Assembly (NCBI GenBank): GCA_028697435.1
Contig: JAQVFD010000039.1
Location: forward strand, 1 to 11,365
Length of the DNA stretch: 11,365 nucleotides
Direction of reading: 5' to 3'
Origin: Clostridiaceae bacterium
Lineage (GTDB): Bacteria; Bacillota; Clostridia; Lutisporales; Lutisporaceae
The notes under the pieces were generated by a model. That model worked only from the letters and a program-made list of their open reading frames with translations. It did not search any database and had not been told where the DNA came from. A program made the position numbers and the translations under genes. Shown here piece by piece: positions 6,595 to 11,365 of this stretch (its first letter is position 1; each line of letters opens with the position of its first letter).

Positions 6595-6710
6595 GTATCT
6601 CCGACACCACTAAACCGGACCCCGAAGCCCTACTCCCTGGCGGTGATTGCTCCCGGTGAAAGGGTGTGGTCCGGTACCCGTGACCTAACATGGGTCGCTT
6701 CTGTAAATAC
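6595..6710. other. GC-rich segment of foreign character with a long-range inverted repeat
   Basis: Seen: bases 6601-6700 hold 62 G or C out of 100 by hand count, against roughly 38-40 % in the flanks. An 8-bp perfect inverted repeat, ACCGGACC at 6614-6621 and GGTCCGGT at 6668-6675, encloses 46 bases that contain a smaller stem (CCC-GGTGAAA-GGG, 6652-6664). No protein family is recognisable in any frame, although the minus strand stays open. Inference: a structured RNA or the remnant of an inserted element, such as part of a group II intron or a similar retroelement. I could not find a domain V-like motif or any reverse-transcriptase sequence, so the identity is open. Confidence 0.4.
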
Positions 6711-6784
6711 TGTCTCCCTTGGGTTTAAATATCTAACAGATGACACATAGGAGTTTGCACAGTATGATAATTTTGCGAAGCATA

Positions 6785-7237
6785 TTATAATGCTGAATCA
6801 TATATACGAGAACTGTCTCCCCATGGATGATAGCCTGTACCAATATACTTAAATCCATACTTTTCGTAATATCCGATATGGTCTGTGCAGAGGTATAGCT
6901 TAGAAAAGCCTCCTGCTTTTGCGTCTATCTTTGCCTGTTCTAACAGAAGGGAACCATAAGCATTTCCCCTGTATTCTTTCTCAATATAAACAGCACAAAC
7001 CCAAGGGTATAAATCCATACGGCTTATAAAATCGTTTGTTATAAGACCCGCACAACCAATTATTCTATCATTGTCCATCAATAGATACCATTGCGGCAAC
7101 GGACTCGGGGTAGTAATACAATTTGTTATGCAGTCATCATAGACCTTCATACTATTTGGGGATGCCCATTTACTTTGAAAGTATTCAATTGCCCTATCTT
7201 TAAATTCAGGAGATTTTTTTATAGATATAACTTCCAT
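6785..7237 (-). CDS. GNAT-family N-acetyltransferase
   Basis: Seen: 150 residues from ATG at 7237, eight bases after AGGTG; a GTG nine bases further up is in frame but sits on the ribosome binding site. The start MEVISIKKSPEFKDRAIEYFQ fits the family. Motif A is VCAVYIEKEYRGNAYGSLLLE (80-100). The loop reads R90-x-x-A93-x-G95, with Ala where Gly is usual. Residues 114-129 (LYLCTDHIGYYEKYGF) give motif B, followed by the GYHPWGDSSRIY ending typical of one clostridial GNAT branch. Known: acetyl-CoA-dependent N-acetyltransferase; substrate unknown. It is not similar enough to the other acetyltransferase at 5119-5625 to suggest recent duplication. It diverges from the ABC-F gene across a 378-base gap; no clear promoter is seen for it. 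Confidence 0.9.
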   Translation of the reverse strand: MEVISIKKSPEFKDRAIEYFQSKWASPNSMKVYDDCITNCITTPSPLPQWYLLMDNDRIIGCAGLITNDFISRMDLYPWVCAVYIEKEYRGNAYGSLLLEQAKIDAKAGGFSKLYLCTDHIGYYEKYGFKYIGTGYHPWGDSSRIYDSAL

Positions 7238-7368
7238 TTCTTTCACACCTTTCTGTTATGCAAAAACTCTTTACTTCGCAATACTCTAGCTATATGAAAA
7301 ATAGGAATCGTACTTCTTTTATAAACCTATCTTCACCATCTGCCGTTCAACTATTGCATTGGTGACAA

Positions 7369-7413
7369 TATGTCGTTCATGCATTCAATATACTATGTGT
7401 TTACGACATAGTA
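7369..7413. repeat. Two mutually exclusive inverted repeats sharing one arm
   Basis: Seen: TATGTCGT (7369-7376) is the perfect complement of ACGACATA (7403-7410). TACTATGT (7391-7398) is the perfect complement of ACATAGTA (7406-7413), with a 7-base loop. The right arms overlap at 7406-7410, so only one stem can form at a time in a single strand. The position is about 120 bases upstream of the ABC-F -10 and about 130 upstream of the acetyltransferase start. It could be an operator with two half-site spacings or an alternating RNA fold; function unknown. Confidence 0.5.
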
Positions 7414-7532
7414 CCATCATTTTCCTTTTATTTCATTATACGACACACTTTCATTTATTTAAATATATAAGTATATAAGATTCCATACAATTTGCTTAGC
7501 AATGCAGTAATATATTCCTATGAAGCTATTTG

Positions 7533-7541
7533 TGCTATAAT
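7533..7541 (+). promoter_or_regulatory. Extended -10 promoter of the ABC-F gene
   Basis: Seen: TGCTATAAT, a perfect extended -10 (TGnTATAAT). The region 17 bases upstream has no good -35 (TATTCC), which the extended -10 can compensate for. Transcription would start near 7548, leaving a leader of about 68 bases without a small reading frame or terminator. A short inverted repeat, ATGTTT (7540-7545) and AAACAT (7552-7557), overlaps the end of the -10 and the likely start site and could be an operator. Confidence 0.6.
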
Positions 7542-7615
7542 GTTTAGTGCGAAACATGTAGTTGTCTAAAAAACACTAGAATTTTGAAAAATATAGATTA
7601 AAGGTGGTATAAGTT

Positions 7616-9244
7616 TTGATCAGTACAAACAATGTAAGCCTACGGTATGGCGGGCGAAAACTATTTGACGATGTTAATATAAAATTTACTCCCGGTAATT
7701 GCTATGGTCTGATAGGTGCAAACGGTTCAGGAAAATCTACGTTCCTTAAGATCCTTTCAGGAGAGATTGAGCCAAATACAGGAGATGTTTCAATAACTCC
7801 CGGCGAGCGGCTTGCTGTACTTAATCAGGACCACTTCCAATTTGATGATTCCATTGTTCTTGAAACTGTTATTATGGGCCACAGCAGGCTTTACTCGATT
7901 ATGAAAGAGAAAGAAGAGCTTTATGCAAAGGCTGATTTTACTGATGAGGATGGAATGAAAGCCTCCGAGTTAGAGGGTGAATTTTCGGAGCTTAATGGCT
8001 GGGAAGCCGAATCTGAAGCTGCAACACTGCTTACAGGTTTGGGGATTATGGAAGAATCCCATAGCTTGAAAATGAAAGAGCTAAATGGCTCAGAAAAGGT
8101 CAAAGTGCTTCTTGCACAGGCACTTTTTGGTCAACCTAACATTTTACTTCTGGATGAGCCTACAAATCATTTGGATATCAAGTCTATAAAATGGCTTGAA
8201 AGCTTCCTTCTGGATTTTGAAAATACTGTTATTGTCGTTTCCCATGACAGACACTTTTTAAATAAGGTGTGCACACATATGGCTGATATAGATTATGGCA
8301 GAATAAAGCTTTATGTCGGTAACTATGATTTTTGGTATCAGTCCAGTCAGCTGGCACTCCAGATGTCAAGAGAGAAGAATAAGAAGACCGAGGAAAAGAT
8401 GAAGGACCTGCAGGAATTCATTCTACGATTCAGCGCTAATGCCTCAAAATCCAAACAGGCTACCTCCAGGAAAAAGCAATTGGAAAAGCTTACTCTTGAT
8501 GATATTGGGATCTCCTCCAGGAAATATCCCTTTGTTGGATTTAAACCGGACAGGGAAGCAGGCAATGAGCTCTTGTCTGTGGAAAACCTTAGCAAATCAA
8601 TAGATGGAAATATTCTTCTGAATAAGATAAGTTTCAGGTTGAATAAAGGCGACAAGATAGCTTTTGTAGGTCCTGAAGGGCATGCAAAAACCGCTCTCTT
8701 CAAAATCCTGATGGATGAAATGGAAGCAGACAGCGGCTGGTTTAAGTGGGGAGTAACTACCTCCCGGTCATATTTCCCAAAGGATAATGCCGAATTTTTC
8801 AACGGAGTTGATATGAACCTTGTGGATTGGCTGAGGCAATATACGGCTGATAATAATGAGGAAAAGACTGAAACCTTCATACGGGGCTTTCTCGGAAGAA
8901 TGCTTTTCTCCGGCGAGGAAGCTCTTAAAAGCGCTTCTGTACTTTCAGGGGGTGAAAGAGTACGCTGTATGCTCTCGAGAATGATGCTCTCCGGCGCTAA
9001 TGTGCTATTACTCGACGAGCCTACCAATCATCTGGACCTTGAGGCAATAACTGCTGTAAACGAAGGTCTTATAAACTTCCCGGGTACGATACTTTTTGTA
9101 TCCCATGACCATCAGTTCATATCTACTGTGGCAAACAGGATCATAGAAATTACACCTAAAGGTCTGATAGACAGACAAATGAACTATGATGATTATTTAG
9201 ATAATGAGGATTTACAAAGACAAATAGAAGAAATGTATAATTAA
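7616..9244 (+). CDS. ABC-F family ATPase, YkpA/YbiT-like ribosome-associated factor
   Basis: Seen: 542 residues from a TTG at 7616, eight bases after AAAGGTGG; an in-frame TAA at 7610-7612 excludes earlier starts. Domain 1 has Walker A GANGSGKST (34-42), a weak signature LNGSEKVK (156-163), Walker B LLLDEPTNHLD (177-187) and SHDRHF. A basic linker of about 250-305 (REKNKKTEEKMK, then SANASKSKQATSRKKQLEKL) is the P-site tRNA interaction region. Domain 2 has VGPEGHAKTALF (351-362) where Walker A belongs, signature LSGGERVR (443-450), Walker B LLLDEPTNHLD (464-474) and SHDHQF. There are no membrane segments. Known: ABC-F proteins bind the ribosomal E site and affect translation; the YbiT/YkpA branch is housekeeping-like rather than a proven resistance factor. 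Odd: the second Walker A has Ala instead of the Gly before Lys; I recall similar loops in clostridial relatives, so this may be a branch trait. Confidence 0.95.
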   Translation: MISTNNVSLRYGGRKLFDDVNIKFTPGNCYGLIGANGSGKSTFLKILSGEIEPNTGDVSITPGERLAVLNQDHFQFDDSIVLETVIMGHSRLYSIMKEKEELYAKADFTDEDGMKASELEGEFSELNGWEAESEAATLLTGLGIMEESHSLKMKELNGSEKVKVLLAQALFGQPNILLLDEPTNHLDIKSIKWLESFLLDFENTVIVVSHDRHFLNKVCTHMADIDYGRIKLYVGNYDFWYQSSQLALQMSREKNKKTEEKMKDLQEFILRFSANASKSKQATSRKKQLEKLTLDDIGISSRKYPFVGFKPDREAGNELLSVENLSKSIDGNILLNKISFRLNKGDKIAFVGPEGHAKTALFKILMDEMEADSGWFKWGVTTSRSYFPKDNAEFFNGVDMNLVDWLRQYTADNNEEKTETFIRGFLGRMLFSGEEALKSASVLSGGERVRCMLSRMMLSGANVLLLDEPTNHLDLEAITAVNEGLINFPGTILFVSHDHQFISTVANRIIEITPKGLIDRQMNYDDYLDNEDLQRQIEEMYN

Positions 9245-9258
9245 TATATACATTTCTT
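9228..9258. terminator. Convergent-gene hairpin, candidate bidirectional terminator
   Basis: Seen: AAGAAATGTATA (9228-9239) and TATACATTTCTT (9247-9258) form a perfect 12-bp inverted repeat around a 7-base loop. The ABC-F stop codon (9242-9244) is in the loop and the helicase stop (9259-9257, minus strand) overlaps the far arm. The stem is AT-rich and no real T run follows on either side, so termination would be weak. Its symmetry relative to both genes supports a shared 3' end. Confidence 0.5.
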
Positions 9259-10426
9259 AACCCTGCTTATTGTTATTATGCTTATTGGGCGCATCTAATA
9301 TCTTTCCCCTGGCGATTATTTTTTCATATATTCGTATCTTAAGATCCCTTTCACATCTTCTAATAAAGGGAACCTCTCTTTCAGTGGCAATAGAAATTGT
9401 CATCCCGGGCTCTCCCATTCTGCCTGTCCTTCCTGCCCTGTGCAAATATCCCTTGGAGTCTTCAGGCAAATCAAGGTTGAATATATGGGTGACTCCTTTT
9501 ATGTCCAGTCCTCTGGCAGCTAAATCAGAAGCAACCAATAGCTTAATTTCCCCTTTTCTAAAACCATCTAATGCTTTTTTTCTCTCTTCCTTGGGAAAAT
9601 TGCCTGATATTGCACAGGCACTGAGATGGTGATATTGCAGCTTTGCGGTTGCCAGTTGGAGCTCCTCGTTTCCATTAATAAATACTATTGCCCTTTCCGG
9701 CTTAATTGATGCTGCCAACTTCCTAAGTACTTCAATCTTGTCCCTTTGCTCCGCTACAAGGTATATATGTTCAATGCCCGGGCTTATTTCGCCCTCATTA
9801 TCAATTCGGACAACTAGCGGATCTTTCATAATTTCTTTTGCGGTGTTTAAAGTTTTATCACTTATAGTGGCAGAAAACATCATAAGCTGCCTATCCCTTA
9901 ATGTAGTCTTTATCACATCTTTAACAACACCAAGGTTGTGCTCATCAAGCATTCTGTCTGCCTCATCAATAACTATGGTTTTTACGGTCTGGGCATTTAT
10001 TTTTCTTCTTTTTATCAGCTCCAGCACCCTTCCCGCTGAGCCTACAATTATATTTGGCTTTTCTCTAAGCTTTTCTATCTGCCGGGTGATATTCACCTCT
10101 CCAATAACCGCCGCAGAAGTGACCGCAATGCCGGAAGCCTCAGACAGAAGCTTTATCTGTTTATCGATCTGCATAACCAGCTCATGAGTCGGTGCCAGTA
10201 CTATTGCTTGTACCTCTCTCTTTCCTGCATCAACTCTCTGAAAAATCGGAAGCAGAAATGCCAATGTTTTTCCGCTTCCTGTAGGGGATTGTCCGACTAT
10301 ATCTTTGTTTTTCAACGCCGATTGAATGGTATTAGCCTGTATTGGCATTGGTTCAGTTATCCCTTGCTTTTTCATGCCTTCTATAAGACGAGAATCCAGT
10401 CCCAATCCTTCAAATGTAATATTCAT
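9257..10426 (-). CDS. DEAD-box ATP-dependent RNA helicase
   Basis: Seen: 389 residues from ATG at 10426, six bases after AGGGG; an in-frame ATG six bases earlier abuts the ribosome binding site and is less likely. The motifs are in order: F5 and Q-motif GITEPMPIQ (22-30), motif I SPTGSGKT (47-54), Ia PTHELV, Ib GSAGR (129-133, usually TPGR), II DEAD (154-157), III SAT (185-187), then the second RecA domain with FINGNEE, SDLAARGLD (IV/V) and VI HRAGRTGR (329-336). The protein ends soon after, with a short basic, Asn-rich tail and no DbpA or CshA-type RNA-binding extension. Known: unwinds RNA duplexes, for instance in ribosome assembly or mRNA decay. It follows exoA by 15 bases, so the two are probably co-transcribed. 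Which of the CshA/CshB/YfmL-like groups it belongs to is not certain; its short tail is most like the YfmL type. Confidence 0.95.
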   Translation of the reverse strand: MNITFEGLGLDSRLIEGMKKQGITEPMPIQANTIQSALKNKDIVGQSPTGSGKTLAFLLPIFQRVDAGKREVQAIVLAPTHELVMQIDKQIKLLSEASGIAVTSAAVIGEVNITRQIEKLREKPNIIVGSAGRVLELIKRRKINAQTVKTIVIDEADRMLDEHNLGVVKDVIKTTLRDRQLMMFSATISDKTLNTAKEIMKDPLVVRIDNEGEISPGIEHIYLVAEQRDKIEVLRKLAASIKPERAIVFINGNEELQLATAKLQYHHLSACAISGNFPKEERKKALDGFRKGEIKLLVASDLAARGLDIKGVTHIFNLDLPEDSKGYLHRAGRTGRMGEPGMTISIATEREVPFIRRCERDLKIRIYEKIIARGKILDAPNKHNNNKQG

Positions 10427-10441
10427 ATACATCCCCTGCTT

Positions 10442-11194
10442 TTATTTCATAATTAATTCTACCGGACAGTGATCCGATCCATATATATCCGAATGAATCT
10501 CTGCGCTGACTAATCTTTCCTCCAGCCTTTCTGAAACGCAAAAATAGTCTATACGCCACCCGGCATTATTAGCTCTCGCATTGAAGCGGTATGACCACCA
10601 GGAGTAGACGCCTTCCCGGTCCGGGTAAAAATACCGATATGTATCTATGAATCCCGCGCCCAGAAATTCGCTGAACTTGTTCCTCTCCTCATCGGTAAAT
10701 CCCGCATTCTTTCTGTTGCTGTTAGGATTCTTCAAATCTATTTCTTTATGCGCCACGTTCATATCTCCGCAAATAACAACAGGTTTCTTCCTGTCCAATT
10801 CCTTAATATACCTTCTGAATTCATCCTCCCATTGCATTCTGTAATCCAGCCTTGCCAGCTCCGGCTGGGAGTTGGGCGTGTATACCGTAACAATATATAT
10901 GTCATTATACTCGAGAGTAATCACTCTTCCTTCCTTGTCATGCTCTTCTCTGCCTATTCCGCAGGTGCAGCTCAATGGTTCAGCTTTACTGAAAATAGCT
11001 ACCCCTGAGTAGCCTTTTTTCTCAGCATAATTCCAATACTGATAATATCCGGGTATTCTCAGGTCTATCTGACCCTCCTGCAGCTTAATCTCCTGCATGC
11101 AGAAAACATCGGCATCCACCGTGTTGAAGTATTCCAAAAAGCCCTTTTGCACACAAGCTCTGAGACCGTTTACATTCCACGAAATCAGCTTCAT
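10442..11194 (-). CDS. exoA: Exodeoxyribonuclease III (AP endonuclease)
   Basis: Seen: 250 residues from ATG at 11194, eight bases after AGAGGG, beginning MKLISWNVNGLRA as in Bacillus ExoA (about 252 residues). An in-frame ATG at 11215 would add seven residues and overlap the upstream stop by ATGA, but lacks a proper ribosome binding site. Catalytic residues of the exonuclease III fold are all present: N7, E35, Y105 (YTPNS), D144 and N146 (GDMNV), D216 (WRIDYF), D241 and H242 (SDHCPV). Known: Mg2+-dependent 3'-5' exonuclease and class II AP endonuclease in base-excision repair, cytoplasmic. It lies between the Uup-like ABC-F gene (17 bases upstream) and the DEAD-box helicase, all on one strand with very short gaps, so an operon is likely. 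Confidence 0.97.
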   Translation of the reverse strand: MKLISWNVNGLRACVQKGFLEYFNTVDADVFCMQEIKLQEGQIDLRIPGYYQYWNYAEKKGYSGVAIFSKAEPLSCTCGIGREEHDKEGRVITLEYNDIYIVTVYTPNSQPELARLDYRMQWEDEFRRYIKELDRKKPVVICGDMNVAHKEIDLKNPNSNRKNAGFTDEERNKFSEFLGAGFIDTYRYFYPDREGVYSWWSYRFNARANNAGWRIDYFCVSERLEERLVSAEIHSDIYGSDHCPVELIMK

Positions 11195-11211
11195 ACATAA
11201 ATCCCTCTTTA

Positions 11212-11365
11212 TCATTTATTCTTTGCTATTTTTTCAGCCAGCTCATTAAGATACACCCATCTCTCCAGCTTCTCCTCCAGCTGATGCTCCACATCTTCCT
11301 TCTCATTCATCAGCTTCTGGAGCAACACGTAATCACTGGCTGCCTCAGCAATCCTTTTATCCAGC
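11212..11365 (-). CDS. C-terminal end of a Uup-like ABC-F ATPase (5' part outside window)
   Basis: Seen: the last 50 codons of a minus-strand gene ending with TGA at 11214-11212. The tail begins LDKRIAEAASDYVLLQKLM and continues through a Glu/Lys-rich heptad stretch to ERWVYLNELAEKIAKNK. This is the C-terminal coiled coil found in Uup/YfmR-type ABC-F proteins, where AxDYxxL and ERWxxLxEL are recurrent. Known: this extension contacts DNA or ribosome in Uup. The ATP-binding domains lie beyond the window, so the call rests only on the tail. It is 17 bases upstream of exoA and probably in its operon. It is distinct from the complete ABC-F at 7616-9244, which lacks such a tail. Confidence 0.75.
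   Translation of the reverse strand, partial: LDKRIAEAASDYVLLQKLMNEKEDVEHQLEEKLERWVYLNELAEKIAKNK

Larger units (their letters stand above)
7238..7615. other. Divergent intergenic region with palindromes
   Basis: This 378-base gap separates the minus-strand acetyltransferase from the plus-strand ABC-F gene and is strongly AT-rich (for example 7440-7485). I find no coding frame with family similarity and no tRNA. It holds the ribosome binding sites of both genes, a clear extended -10 promoter for the ABC-F gene (7533-7541), a short palindrome over that promoter (7540-7557) and a pair of overlapping inverted repeats (7369-7413). Confidence 0.7.

Noticed and set aside
6650..6690. T-box or other known riboswitch in the GC-rich island (AGGGTGTGGTCCGG resembles AGGGTGGnACCGCG)
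   Set aside because: The T-box core is not matched, there is no specifier stem or terminator, and no aminoacyl-tRNA synthetase or amino-acid gene follows.
6370..6725. Possible terminal inverted repeats of a small mobile element (CCCAAGG near 6376 and its complement near 6716)
   Set aside because: Only 7 bases match, no target-site duplication is visible, and the interval contains the native DUF3795 start.
5070..7281. A 12-base direct repeat, TTTACTTCGCAA, at 5070-5081 and 7270-7281, each 20-35 bases upstream of a minus-strand gene start
   Set aside because: Several repeated 12-mers are expected by chance in 11 kb of AT-rich DNA, and there is no palindromic structure or third copy in a similar place.
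8347..9027. A 226-codon open frame antisense to the ABC-F gene
   Set aside because: It lies wholly inside a well-conserved ABC-F coding region, has no ribosome binding site and no recognisable domain; a shadow frame.

Overview
The window looks like chromosomal DNA of a low-GC Gram-positive bacterium, most likely a member of the Clostridia. I infer this from the AT-rich base composition (about 38-40 % GC by hand counts of typical stretches), strong GGAGG-type ribosome binding sites, several TTG and GTG starts, a short lipobox lipoprotein, and a Bacillus/Clostridium-type ExoA and YkpA-like ABC-F protein. I cannot name a species. No phage, transposase, CRISPR, tRNA or rRNA gene is visible.

Layout. 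All genes but one are on the minus strand. Reading the minus strand from right to left, the window opens with the tail of a Uup-like ABC-F ATPase (11365-11212). It is followed by the exonuclease III gene exoA and a DEAD-box RNA helicase, which together form a compact nucleic-acid maintenance cluster. The one plus-strand gene, a complete YkpA/YbiT-like ABC-F ATPase (7616-9244), converges on the helicase; the two stop codons lie 12 bases apart within or beside a 12-bp inverted repeat. A 378-base divergent intergenic region with palindromes separates it from a GNAT acetyltransferase.

The middle (4370-6785) is patchwork. It holds a broken DUF3795 gene next to a GC-rich (about 62 %) segment unlike its surroundings, a small lipoprotein of unknown function, a second GNAT acetyltransferase, and a short QueG-like double [4Fe-4S] protein.

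The left part (817-4350) is a drug-efflux cluster in one direction: an MFS transporter, an AraC regulator with a GyrI-like ligand-binding domain, and a MATE transporter that has lost about 85-90 internal residues in frame. Ahead of the MFS gene is a roughly 235-base leader with a promoter, two overlapping small reading frames and an 11-bp perfect hairpin followed by five T residues. The second small frame runs through the hairpin and stops on the MFS ribosome binding site. This closely parallels the attenuator proposed for tet(M) and is the most interesting candidate system in the window: a translation-sensing, probably antibiotic-inducible switch in front of an efflux operon that also carries its own ligand-binding regulator. 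The window ends on the left with a WYL-domain regulator gene (cut by the edge) that has a candidate operator palindrome in its own leader.
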